Shown: positions 34,271 through 42,979 of the stretch, piece by piece
Numbering within the stretch: position 1 is the first letter of the stretch
Layout of the letters: every line of letters starts with the position of its first letter
Assembly (NCBI RefSeq): GCF_002891295.1
Contig: NZ_LGUI01000002.1
Span: 558,001-622,000, forward strand
Reading direction: 5' to 3'
DNA length: 64,000 nucleotides
Source of the DNA: Streptomyces eurocidicus
GTDB taxonomy: Bacteria > Actinomycetota > Actinomycetes > Streptomycetales > Streptomycetaceae
Position numbers and translations under genes: made by a program
Notes under the pieces: model-generated
Databases searched by the model: none
Seen by the model: the letters and a program-made list of their open reading frames with translations, nothing else
What the model was told of the DNA's origin: nothing

Positions 34271-35344
34271 ATGGGGCTGGACGGGGGGCGGATGATCCTT
34301 GTCACGGGCGCCACCGGGCATTTGGGGGCCAATCTGGTGCGTGCGCTGCTGGCCGAGGGCCGTGAGGTGCGCGTGCTGCTCAAGGGTGTGGCGGGGCCCG
34401 CCCTCGACGGCCTCGCGGTGCACCGGGTGCCGGGCGATCTGCGCGACCCGCGGGCGGTGGAGCATGCCGTCACCGGCTGCGAGGAGGTCTACCACTGTGC
34501 CGCTCGCGTCTCGACGGGCAACGGCCGGAAGCGCGAGATCTACGACATCAACGTGCTGGGCACCCACCATGTGCTGGCCGCCGCCCGGCGGGCGGGCGTC
34601 CGGCGGGTCGTGGTCACCGGGTCGTTGAGCGCGACCGGCTGGCGACACGGTGTCCCGAGCACCGAGGAGGAGCTCTTCTACCCGTTCGGCGAGCACACCC
34701 CGTACACCGTCAGCAAGGTGCTGATGGAGCACGAGTGCGCCAAGGCCGCGGCGCGGGGACTCGATGTCGTCGTCGCGACGTCCACCGCGATCATCGGGCC
34801 CCATGACTACCGGCCGTCCCGGATGGGCCGACTGCTGCTGGACTTCTCGAACGGGCGGCTGCTCGCCTATGTCCCGGGTGGATTCGAGTTCGTCTCCGTC
34901 ACGGACCTCGTCGCGGGACACCTGCTGGCGATGCGCCGCGGAGCCGCCGGCCGCAAATACCAGTTCTCCACCCGCTACCACACGGTGGACGAGATGCTCG
35001 ACCTCTACGCCGAGGTCAGCGGCCGCCCCCGGCCGCGGCTGCGCGTGCCGTCCGCGGTGATGGCGGGCATCGCCAGGGTCACCGCGCCCGTGGTGTCCCT
35101 GCTGGCCCCGCGCCACGAGCCCAGGCTGACCCCGGCGGCGGTGGGCTTCCTCCGCTCCCGGCGACGCGCCGACTGCTCCCGGGCCGTCAAGGAGCTGGGC
35201 TACCGGCCGACGAGCGTGGCCCGGGCCGTGGAGGAGGCGTACGCCTGCTTCGCCCGGCGCGGGCTGATCGACGTCCGCCACGGGGCCGTGCCGTCCCGGC
35301 GCCGCGTCCGGACGCCCGCACGCCCCCCGGCGGGGCGGTCATGA
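34271..35344 (+). CDS. sdmB: NSDHL/SdmB-like 3-beta-hydroxysterol dehydrogenase (C-4 demethylation)
   Basis: A 357-residue extended SDR. It begins MILVTGATGHLGANLVRAL (NAD-binding GxxGxxG), with VVVTGSLSATGW (catalytic Ser region) and YTVSKVLMEHE (catalytic Tyr and Lys), and ends in a basic Pro/Arg tail. NSDHL and bacterial SdmB oxidise the 3-hydroxyl of a 4-carboxysterol so that the carboxyl leaves, completing removal of a C-4 methyl. The assignment rests on the SDR-e fold plus the coupled Rieske oxygenase and the surrounding sterol genes; a generic epimerase/dehydrogenase would look similar. The ATG seven codons later (MILVTG) preceded by GGGGGGCGG is an equally likely start. Stop overlaps the oxygenase start (ATGA). 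Confidence 0.83.
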   Translation: MGLDGGRMILVTGATGHLGANLVRALLAEGREVRVLLKGVAGPALDGLAVHRVPGDLRDPRAVEHAVTGCEEVYHCAARVSTGNGRKREIYDINVLGTHHVLAAARRAGVRRVVVTGSLSATGWRHGVPSTEEELFYPFGEHTPYTVSKVLMEHECAKAAARGLDVVVATSTAIIGPHDYRPSRMGRLLLDFSNGRLLAYVPGGFEFVSVTDLVAGHLLAMRRGAAGRKYQFSTRYHTVDEMLDLYAEVSGRPRPRLRVPSAVMAGIARVTAPVVSLLAPRHEPRLTPAAVGFLRSRRRADCSRAVKELGYRPTSVARAVEEAYACFARRGLIDVRHGAVPSRRRVRTPARPPAGRS

Positions 35345-36453
35345 GCGGCCCGCCCGGTTTCGGACAGGCGCGGGGCAGGCGCCAGAAGGTCCTGGCCGCG
35401 GGCCTGGACCCGGACCACTGGTACCCCGTCGAGTACGAGCGGGCCCTGCTCCCGGGAAAGACCCTGGCCACCTCCTTCTGGGACCGTCCGATCGTGGTCT
35501 GGCGCGGTCGGGACGGCTCGCTGCACGCGCTCGAGGACCGCTGTGCGCACCGCCAGCTGCGGCTGTCGGCGGGCGTGGTCGACGGCTGCCACCTCACCTG
35601 CGAATACCACGGCTGGACCTACGGCGGGGACGGCCGCGTGGTGCACTACGCCCACGACCTCTTCGGCCGCGCCGAACCCGAAGTGCGCGTGCGGACCTAC
35701 CCGGTGACGACCCGCCACGGCCTGATCTGGGTCTTCCCCGGCGACCCCGCCCGCGCGGGCGAGCGCCGCATCCCCGGTATCCCCGAGCTGACCGGCCCCC
35801 GCCCCTGGCCCCGGATGAACATCTCCTTCGTCTGGCGCGCCCACCACTCCATGATCATCGACAATACGAGCGACTTCACCCACGCCTATCTGCACCGTAA
35901 GTACCGGCCGTTCTGGGACGCGAAGCTGACCCACCACGGCGTGACGGACACCGGCGACGTCGAGATCTCCTACGACGCCTTCATCGGCGGAGGCCGCTTC
36001 GTCCGGCACTTCGTCAACCGCAGGCGGGCCGACACCACGTCCATCGACATCACCTACCACTACCCCTACCAGTGCTCGAATACCGGCGGCTACATCAAGC
36101 ACTGGCTCTTCCTGCTCCCCATGGACCGGCGGACGACCCGGGTCTTCTTCGTCTTCTACTTCAACGCCGACGGAATCCAGATCCCCGGCACGGCCCTGAC
36201 CGTCCCGTACCGGCTGACCGCCACCCTGATGCGTGCGGTCAGCACTTTCACCGCGCGCCCCACGCTGTCCCAGGACGGGGCCGCGGTGGAGGGCGAACAG
36301 CAGGGATACGAAAAGCACTTCGCCACTCCGACAGTGGAACTCAACCCGGCTGTCAGGCTCTGCCAGGACCTCACCATCCGCAAATGGGGGGAGTATCTCG
36401 CGCGGGACGCACGGACCCGACGACACCCCGGCGCCCAGGCGACGTCTGATTGA
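35341..36453 (+). CDS. sdmA: Rieske oxygenase, SdmA-like sterol C-4 methyl oxidase
   Basis: A 370-residue Rieske non-heme iron oxygenase. The [2Fe-2S] site is EDRCAHRQLRLS ... GCHLTCEYHGWTY (C-x-H, about 17 residues, C-x-x-H) near residues 60-90. The mononuclear iron site is DNTSDFTHAYLHRKY (D-x-x-D-x-x-H-x4-H) near 175-190. In Methylococcus the Rieske protein SdmA oxidises a C-4 methyl of lanosterol-type sterols and SdmB finishes decarboxylation. The same two-gene pairing is seen here, replacing the eukaryotic ERG25 hydroxylase. No dedicated ferredoxin or reductase is adjacent, so electrons must come from elsewhere. It is the last gene of the sterol block. Confidence 0.85.
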   Translation: MSGPPGFGQARGRRQKVLAAGLDPDHWYPVEYERALLPGKTLATSFWDRPIVVWRGRDGSLHALEDRCAHRQLRLSAGVVDGCHLTCEYHGWTYGGDGRVVHYAHDLFGRAEPEVRVRTYPVTTRHGLIWVFPGDPARAGERRIPGIPELTGPRPWPRMNISFVWRAHHSMIIDNTSDFTHAYLHRKYRPFWDAKLTHHGVTDTGDVEISYDAFIGGGRFVRHFVNRRRADTTSIDITYHYPYQCSNTGGYIKHWLFLLPMDRRTTRVFFVFYFNADGIQIPGTALTVPYRLTATLMRAVSTFTARPTLSQDGAAVEGEQQGYEKHFATPTVELNPAVRLCQDLTIRKWGEYLARDARTRRHPGAQATSD

Positions 36454-36747
36454 ACCTGTTTCGTGCGCCCAGTGGGGCAGGGGGTGACACCGTGACGTAG
36501 CGGTGTCGGATTCGCGCCCGGGCTCCGGTGAGCGAGGGCTCCGGGCGTGTGGTCATGGCCAGGTCAGGGCCTCTTCGCCACGGGGAGCCCGCACCGTCGG
36601 CGCCGGGTCGAAATATCACTTTGTGTTACCCTTAGACGTTTGGACGGCTGTGACGGGCGGCGACTCCGTCCGTGGGTTCCCCTTGTCCGCCGGCCGCTCG
36701 TTCCTGCCGTGCCTTCCTCGGTACGTTCCTCATGCGGAAGGCTCTTC

Positions 36748-38160
36748 ATGAACCACCCGGACCGCCCCGACACCTCGCACGGCGACCCCGCCCGGCCGGA
36801 GCCCCCCACCCCGACGGCGTCCTCGGCCGCCTTCGCCGACATGGGTCTGCCGGCCGAGGTGCTGCGTACGCTCGCCGAGCTCGGTGTGCGCGAGCCCTTC
36901 CCGATCCAGGCGGCCACGCTGCCCAGCGCCCTCGCGGGACGCGACGTCCTGGGGCGCGGGCGCACGGGATCGGGCAAGACGCTTGCCTTCGGCCTGCCGC
37001 TGCTCGCACGGACGGCCGGGCGGCGCGCGGAGCCGAAGCAGCCCCTCGCCCTGGTCCTGGTGCCCACCCGGGAGCTGGCCCAGCAGGTCACCGAGGCGCT
37101 CGCGCCGTATGCCGACGCGCTCCGGCTGCGGATGGCCACGGTCGTCGGCGGCGTGTCGATAGGCCGGCAGGCCGCGGCGCTGCGCGACGGCGTCGAGGTC
37201 GTCGTCGCCACCCCCGGCCGCCTGCACGACCTCATCGAGCGCAGGGCCTGCCGCCTGGGACGCGTACGGATCACCGTCCTCGACGAGGCCGACCAGATGT
37301 GCGACATGGGCTTTCTGCCGCAGGTCACCGAGGTCCTCGACCAGGTGCACGCCGACGGCCAGCGGATGCTGTTCTCGGCCACCCTGGACCGCGACGTCGA
37401 CCAGCTGGTCCACCGCTACCTCCACGACCCCGTCGTCCACTCGGTCGACCCGTCCGCGGGCGCGGTCACGACGATGGACCACCATGTGCTGGTCGTCCAC
37501 GGCCCCGACCGGTACGCCGTCACCACGGAGATAGCCGCCCGCGACGGCCGCGTACTGCTGTTCCTGGACACCAAGCACGCGGTCGACCTGCTCACCCGGC
37601 ACCTGCGGGCCAACGGAGTGCACGCCGCGGCCCTGCACAGCGGCAAGTCCCAGCCGCAGCGCACGCGGACCCTTGCGCAGTTCAAGAACGGCCAGGTCAC
37701 CGTCCTGGTGGCGACCAACGTCGCGGCCCGCGGTCTGCACGTCGACGACCTCGATCTCGTGGTCAACGTCGACCCACCCACCGATCCCAAGGACTATCTG
37801 CACCGCGCGGGCCGCACCGCCCGGGCCGGCCGGTCCGGCATCGTCGTCACGCTGGTGCTGTCGGCCCAGCGCCGTGAGATGAGCCGGCTGACGGCCGAGG
37901 CCGGTGTGGAGCCGACGGTCACCAAGGTGCGCTCGGGTGAGGCGGAGCTGAGCCGGATCACCGGGGCCAAGGCACCCTCCGGCACTCCGCTCGACGGCGG
38001 GCCCGCCGCACCCCGGGCCAAGAACACCAACGCCCCCTTCCGCGGCCTGGGCACCAGCAAGGACGCCTCCCGGGGCACCGGCGGCAAGTCCCGCAAGGCG
38101 AGCGAGGCCCGCAAGCTCGCCGAGGCCCGCCAAGCGGCCCGGGTGCGGCGCGGCGGCTGA
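36748..38160 (+). CDS. DEAD-box ATP-dependent RNA helicase
   Basis: A 470-residue SF2 RNA helicase with the Q motif (FPIQAATLPSALAGRD), motif I ARTGSGKT-like GRTGSGKT, motif II VLDEADQM, motif III SAT, motif V/VI RGLHVDDL and HRAGRTARAG, and a basic Ala/Lys/Arg tail after residue 400 typical of actinobacterial RhlE-type enzymes. It unwinds RNA duplexes, often in ribosome assembly or cold adaptation. ATG start with GGAAGG upstream. The 290 bases before it hold no gene; they are long enough for a regulated leader but I see no specific structure. Not obviously part of either neighbouring cluster, though it sits exactly between the two. Confidence 0.93.
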   Translation: MNHPDRPDTSHGDPARPEPPTPTASSAAFADMGLPAEVLRTLAELGVREPFPIQAATLPSALAGRDVLGRGRTGSGKTLAFGLPLLARTAGRRAEPKQPLALVLVPTRELAQQVTEALAPYADALRLRMATVVGGVSIGRQAAALRDGVEVVVATPGRLHDLIERRACRLGRVRITVLDEADQMCDMGFLPQVTEVLDQVHADGQRMLFSATLDRDVDQLVHRYLHDPVVHSVDPSAGAVTTMDHHVLVVHGPDRYAVTTEIAARDGRVLLFLDTKHAVDLLTRHLRANGVHAAALHSGKSQPQRTRTLAQFKNGQVTVLVATNVAARGLHVDDLDLVVNVDPPTDPKDYLHRAGRTARAGRSGIVVTLVLSAQRREMSRLTAEAGVEPTVTKVRSGEAELSRITGAKAPSGTPLDGGPAAPRAKNTNAPFRGLGTSKDASRGTGGKSRKASEARKLAEARQAARVRRGG

Positions 38161-38206
38161 GAGCCACCGCCCCTCCGCCTGACGCGGGAGACGCCCCTCA
38201 CGACCG

Positions 38207-38225
38207 GCGGCCCGCCCCGGGCCGC
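38207..38225. terminator. Bidirectional hairpin between convergent genes
   Basis: GCGGCCCG and CGGGCCGC pair perfectly around CCC between the helicase stop and the stop of the last toxin-operon gene. Short but very GC-rich, placed to serve both convergent transcripts. Confidence 0.5.
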
Positions 38226-38256
38226 TCGGCCGCTTCCCTCCCCGGTCGCTCCGTAC

Positions 38257-41133
38257 TCAGTGCGGGAGCCGGCGGTACGCGTCGACGTAGTTGCGCAGCA
38301 GGGCCCGGTGAGTGCCGTTGACGATCGCGCCGAGCAGGGGCTGGGCGCTGAGAAGGGCGCCGAGACCCTTCTTCTTGACGCTCTTCGAGAGCTCCGCCTT
38401 CCTGTCCTCGGTGACGTACCGCTCGAACGCGGACGGGTCCATTCCGGCGAGTTCCGCCAGCCTGTCGTCGTCCGGGACGCCGAAGACGAGATCCGACAGG
38501 CTCAGCGCCGCCTCAGGCGCGACCTTGTAGAAGTTGAGGACACGCTTGCGCCACTCCTCACGGCGGGCATGGCTCTGGGTGTAGGACTGGCGGAGCGCGA
38601 CGACGCGGTCACTGACGGGCCCTGTGCCGGGTGTGGCCAGGATGGCTTTGACGAGCCTGTCGCCGTCGGTGACGACGGAGCAGTCGGGGGCGAACACCCT
38701 GTTGTCCTTGTCCTCGCCGCGCAATTTCCCGAGAGACTGCGCCAGGGCCTCTCCTTCCTGGTCACCCGTGCCGAAGGTGACGCCGTCCTCCAGACGGGTG
38801 AGGCCGTCCAGGAGCTTGACGAACGTGTTGGGCTCCGGGAAGTAGACGGTCCTGGGGTCGGCCTTCGCCATCGCGACGCGGACGTCCCGGTCCATCGCGG
38901 TGGCGATGTCCACGCGCGGATCGTCCCCCTCGGGGAGGCGGTAGCCCCCGCTGAAGAGGTCGGGCCACTTCTCCTCCTCCAGCCGGTTCGCCGCCGCGTC
39001 GAACAGCGGCTTGCCCTCGGGAGTCCTGAGCGAGATCACATCGGCGTCGCCGGTGTGGAAGTAGACCCGCTCGCATCCCTTGTCACCGGCGTACAGCGCC
39101 TTCGCGAACTCCTGCGCCCGGTCGCTCCCGGCGATGGCCTGCCGTATGGCGCCGTAGGGGATGGTCTTCTGATCGCCGAGACTCGTCTTGCCCTGGGGTG
39201 CGCACCAGAGGAAGGAAAGGACGGCGACCGGGAAATCGGCCTTCTCCCGCTGCCAGGCGCCGGCGAAGTCGTCGATGATCCGACGCTGCCTTGCGACGCG
39301 TTCCGCGCGCTTGGCGTCGCTCTCGCCGTAGGGGTAGCCCTCGTTGAGCCCGATGACGAGCGCGCACCCCTGCCGGGTCGCGGTGGCCTCGTCGCGGTAG
39401 CGGCGGGCCAGGGTGAGCAGCTTCCGGTGGTCGTCGACCTTGGCCGGGACCATGGCGACGAAGCCCACGTCTCCCTTGACGGGCCGGGGACTGCCGACCG
39501 CCTGTCCCGCGTACATGTCGGTGATCGGTTCCCAGGGTGTCCTGCCGGTGGCCGTGGTCTTGGGCCGGACCCGGTTGACGATCACCCCGGCCTGCTTCCG
39601 CTGCTCCTCGGGCAGGCTGTCGGGGTTCGTCCACCGGGGCCGGGAGGTCTCGACCGGATTGCCCGGGCTGCGATGGCACGCCCGCTGCTCTACCAGGTAG
39701 CCCTGCTCCAGGCGGGCGGCGCCGATCCTGCCCAGGTGTTCCCGCACGCCGAACGAGGCGGCCGGGTCGACGGTGCCCAGGAAATTCGCCAGCGACTTGA
39801 GCGAGGAGACGTCGCGCCGGTAGACGAAGCCGCTCGCGCCCGTGAAGAGGCGGTGGGGGATCCGTTTGCGGGGCACGGCCAGGTGGTGCACGCGCTCCAC
39901 CCTCGTCAGTGCGACGTAGGCGATGCGATGCCGGAACCCGAGGTCGCGGGCGATGGCGACCTCGGTGACCCCGCGCACGCGCGTGCGCTGCTGCCAGGTG
40001 GCGGCGGCGCCGCGCAGGGCGGCGAGTCCGTCGGCGTCCCGTCGCCCGGCACGTACGACCGCGCGGGCGTGGTGCTCGAAGGCCACCCGCTCGGCCCGTA
40101 CTTCGGCCGGGGAGGGCGAGGTCCTACGGCCCTTGTGCCGCTCCACCACGCCGTCGATCCACTCCAGGGCCACGTCGCTGCCGTGGGTGCGGATCTCCTC
40201 CCAGTTCACGCCGCGCAGCACGACCAGCCCCTGCTCCGTCTCCGCGACCGGGAGCGGGTAGAGGTACCTCAGGGACAGCTCGCTGAGCGTCGCCCTGTGG
40301 AACATCTCGCGCTCCTGGTGGGTCTCGGACTTCCCGGTGCCGCGCACGTCCACCGGGTTCGGGTCCGCCATGCTGACCTCGTAGCCGGTGCCGTACCTCT
40401 CGCGGAAGAGCCGCTCGGTCTCGGCCAGCGCCGCCTGCCGGACCCTGGCGCGTTCGTCGGCGTCGTGACCCGTGTCGTCCATGGTGCCGGCCAAGGCGTG
40501 GGCGGCGTGGATCAGCTCGTGCGCGAGGGTCACCTCGGGGGCCGTGGCGACGTCGTCGGAGAGCAGGAGCACCCGGGGGTGGAAGGACACGATCGAGTAC
40601 ACGCCCCGGCCGTTGTAGAGCGGTCCCTTGAGCCTGGAGTTCAGCGACCACTGGGCGGGGGAACCGTCGGTGGCCTGCGTGATGATGACATTGATCCCCG
40701 CGAGGTCCCGCTGCTTCGGCGTTCGACCGCTCTTCCGGGACTTGCCGTGGCGGCACAGGACCCGTGTGCTGATGCCCGCGTCCCAGTCCTCCGGCCCGCC
40801 GTAGGTGCCGTCCGGGTCGGGCAGCGGCTGGGCGTTGCCGAGGAACTCGACGAGGCGCTTGCCCGCCTCGGAGGACTCGATCCGCCGGAGCAGGAAGTCG
40901 ATCTCCGCTACGTAGTCCTCGTCGTCCAGTTCGAGGTCGGGCTCGGGGTGGGAGGTGGCGTCGCGTACGTCGAGCACGTCCGGGTCGGAGCACACGGCGA
41001 TGCCGGGCCGTACCACGGTGACGGGGAGCGGCTTGCCGCCGAGCCAGGCGATCTCGACGGAGGACTCCGCGGCCGCCTGGACCGGCTGCGGTGGTGTCAG
41101 ACGGGCAGGGTCGAGCCCTGTGAGGCGACGCAT
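38257..41133 (-). CDS. M91-like zinc metalloprotease with large C-terminal enzyme-like region
   Basis: A 958-residue protein without signal peptide or membrane segment. The N-terminal part (about 60-330) has VRPGIAVCSD, a GKRLVEFLGNAQPLPDPDG block shared with the 414-residue protein three genes upstream in the operon, and the zinc site HELIHAAH (H205, E206, H209), as in M91/NleD-like effector proteases. The rest is unfamiliar. From about 525 it reads GDVGFVAMVPAKVDD, GCALVIGLNEGYP, a Gln/Arg helix and HTGDADVISL with a DxD-like element, which could be a GT-A-type glycosyltransferase or another nucleotide-dependent effector. That second assignment is tentative. Last gene of the 20-kb operon. 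A two-activity intracellular toxin is the best hypothesis. Confidence 0.75.
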   Translation of the reverse strand: MRRLTGLDPARLTPPQPVQAAAESSVEIAWLGGKPLPVTVVRPGIAVCSDPDVLDVRDATSHPEPDLELDDEDYVAEIDFLLRRIESSEAGKRLVEFLGNAQPLPDPDGTYGGPEDWDAGISTRVLCRHGKSRKSGRTPKQRDLAGINVIITQATDGSPAQWSLNSRLKGPLYNGRGVYSIVSFHPRVLLLSDDVATAPEVTLAHELIHAAHALAGTMDDTGHDADERARVRQAALAETERLFRERYGTGYEVSMADPNPVDVRGTGKSETHQEREMFHRATLSELSLRYLYPLPVAETEQGLVVLRGVNWEEIRTHGSDVALEWIDGVVERHKGRRTSPSPAEVRAERVAFEHHARAVVRAGRRDADGLAALRGAAATWQQRTRVRGVTEVAIARDLGFRHRIAYVALTRVERVHHLAVPRKRIPHRLFTGASGFVYRRDVSSLKSLANFLGTVDPAASFGVREHLGRIGAARLEQGYLVEQRACHRSPGNPVETSRPRWTNPDSLPEEQRKQAGVIVNRVRPKTTATGRTPWEPITDMYAGQAVGSPRPVKGDVGFVAMVPAKVDDHRKLLTLARRYRDEATATRQGCALVIGLNEGYPYGESDAKRAERVARQRRIIDDFAGAWQREKADFPVAVLSFLWCAPQGKTSLGDQKTIPYGAIRQAIAGSDRAQEFAKALYAGDKGCERVYFHTGDADVISLRTPEGKPLFDAAANRLEEEKWPDLFSGGYRLPEGDDPRVDIATAMDRDVRVAMAKADPRTVYFPEPNTFVKLLDGLTRLEDGVTFGTGDQEGEALAQSLGKLRGEDKDNRVFAPDCSVVTDGDRLVKAILATPGTGPVSDRVVALRQSYTQSHARREEWRKRVLNFYKVAPEAALSLSDLVFGVPDDDRLAELAGMDPSAFERYVTEDRKAELSKSVKKKGLGALLSAQPLLGAIVNGTHRALLRNYVDAYRRLPH

Positions 41134-41186
41134 GACGGGGGGTGATTCCTTTCGGGGGATCTGCGGGGAAAAAAAGGAGGAGGGAG

Positions 41187-42929
41187 TCAGTCCGAGACGA
41201 CCAGCACGGCCCGTGCCTGCTGCCGGGTGTCGGTGGTCAGGACCAGGGAGGCGGCGTCGCCGGCCGCCGTCGGCGCGGTGTACCGCAGGGAGACCTTCTC
41301 GACGGCGGGCAGCAGGTTCGGCAGCCCCGCCGTCGGCGAGCCCGTCGCGGGCAGCAGCGGGGCGAGCGCCTCCGCGAGCGTGATGCCTTCCTGGGCGGTC
41401 CAGGTCGCGGTCCAGCTCGTCGCGTCCGGATCCTTGTCCGCCACGAGGTCCAGCTCCATCAGCGACGACTGCGGGCCGCCGAGGAGGAGGGAGCCGGTGG
41501 CCTCGATGTCGGAGGGGCCGTCCCCGGTGCTGATCCGCGCCGTGAGGTGGGCGCGCGCCCGCAGCCCGGCGGGCAGCGGGAACTCGGCGGATCCGGCCGC
41601 GGCGAACAGCCGTCCGGAGGGTGTGGGGACGACCTCGAAGCACAGCTCCCGCAACGTCAGCTCCGCCAGGGAGGCGGGCAGGCCGCTGCCCATGGCCTGC
41701 TCGGTCCAGGCACTGATGTCGCGGAAGGCGATGCGGTCCGCCTCCACGGTGAGCCCCCAGCCCAGGGCGCTCCTGACGGCCTTCACCCCGATCCGGGTCC
41801 CGCCCACGACGAGCGTGCCCGCCAGGGCGACCTCGAGCGCCCGGTCCCCGCCGCCGGACACCAGGACCGTCTGGTCCTCGATCCGCACGCCCGCTGTCTC
41901 CAGGGGGCTCAGGAGCTCTCCCGCGACGACGAAGGCGCCTTCCCGGAGGTCGCACAGGAAGGAGAGCCGTCCCAGGCCGTTCTTGCCGATGTCGGGGGCG
42001 GTGTGCTCGAAGAGGCCGGCCCCGTCGGTGAGTTCGCCGTGCGCCGTCAAGGCGGGCAGGTCGACCGTGACGGCGCTCTCCAGCCCGCCCACGGACAGGT
42101 GCGCGCTCAGCTCGACCGACAGCCCTCCCAAGCCGTTCTGCCGGGCGGCGGAGTCCAGGGCGATCCGCGCACGGACCTGGCTGAGCGTCACACCCGCCAA
42201 CAGCCGCCACTCCTGCGCCAGGTCGACTTCGAGTTCTCCGGTCACCCGCCCGTCCCCGGGGGCGTACGAGACGGTGACCTCGCGGAGCGCGGGCAGCGCC
42301 GAGGCGAGGAGCCCCTGCCACTCCGCGGGGAAGTGGTCGGTGACGGCGTCCGCGCCCGTGCAGCCCGGCAGATCCGCCATGTGCCGCAAGGACGGCAGGG
42401 TGAGCCCGCCGGGGAAGCGGGCGGACACCGTGAGCGCGCCCTCGTGCACGGAGGCGAGGAACAGCACCGGCTCATCGAGGCCGGGCAGCTCCCACCGGGC
42501 TCCCGCGACGGCGGGCGTCCGTTCCCGCTCCGACTCCGCGTCCGCACGGGGGGTGGCGTCGATGACGACGACGGGCGACCCTGCCCCCAGGGCCTGAAGC
42601 GGACTCAGGTCGTGCGCGGGGAAGGGCTCGGAGAGCCGCCACTTCGGGGCGTCCACGACCAGGACGAACCCCACCACCGCCCTGCCCGAGGTGTCGGCCA
42701 GGAACTCCGCCACGGCCGGGCACGGCTCCGGCCCCAGGGCCGGCACGGCGCAGCGCCCTCGTACCGTCATGCTCTCCGAGGTGAATTCCGCGTCCGGGAA
42801 ATCAAGTTCGGCGGAGCCGAAGTACGTGGAGAAAGCGCCACGGACCGTGGGGTCGGTGAAGTCCTCGGCCTTGAGCCGCAGACTTCCGTTCCGTGCCCTC
42901 TCGGTTATTTCCTCAACGGACAATGGCAT
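41187..42929 (-). CDS. Beta-rich unknown protein, paralogue A (toxin partner?)
   Basis: A 580-residue acidic protein of no family I can name with certainty. It has many short alternating hydrophobic strands (VTVDLPALTAHGEL, LEVALAGTLVVGGTRIGVKA, SLMELDLVAD) separated by Gly/Asp turns, with no signal peptide, TM helix or catalytic motif. The end of the protein (TWTAQEGITLAEALAPLLP, LPNLLPAVEKVSLRYTA) matches the same region of the 576-residue protein encoded two genes upstream, so the two are paralogues. It lies between two M91-like protease genes. It may be a structural or carrier subunit related to the DUF6603-type protein that opens the operon; that is inference. ATG chosen over one 11 codons upstream. 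Confidence 0.68.
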   Translation of the reverse strand: MPLSVEEITERARNGSLRLKAEDFTDPTVRGAFSTYFGSAELDFPDAEFTSESMTVRGRCAVPALGPEPCPAVAEFLADTSGRAVVGFVLVVDAPKWRLSEPFPAHDLSPLQALGAGSPVVVIDATPRADAESERERTPAVAGARWELPGLDEPVLFLASVHEGALTVSARFPGGLTLPSLRHMADLPGCTGADAVTDHFPAEWQGLLASALPALREVTVSYAPGDGRVTGELEVDLAQEWRLLAGVTLSQVRARIALDSAARQNGLGGLSVELSAHLSVGGLESAVTVDLPALTAHGELTDGAGLFEHTAPDIGKNGLGRLSFLCDLREGAFVVAGELLSPLETAGVRIEDQTVLVSGGGDRALEVALAGTLVVGGTRIGVKAVRSALGWGLTVEADRIAFRDISAWTEQAMGSGLPASLAELTLRELCFEVVPTPSGRLFAAAGSAEFPLPAGLRARAHLTARISTGDGPSDIEATGSLLLGGPQSSLMELDLVADKDPDATSWTATWTAQEGITLAEALAPLLPATGSPTAGLPNLLPAVEKVSLRYTAPTAAGDAASLVLTTDTRQQARAVLVVSD

Positions 42930-42979
42930 TGCCGAATCCCGTCCTCGATGTTCTGCGATCATTTACGGCCGTCGGGAGA

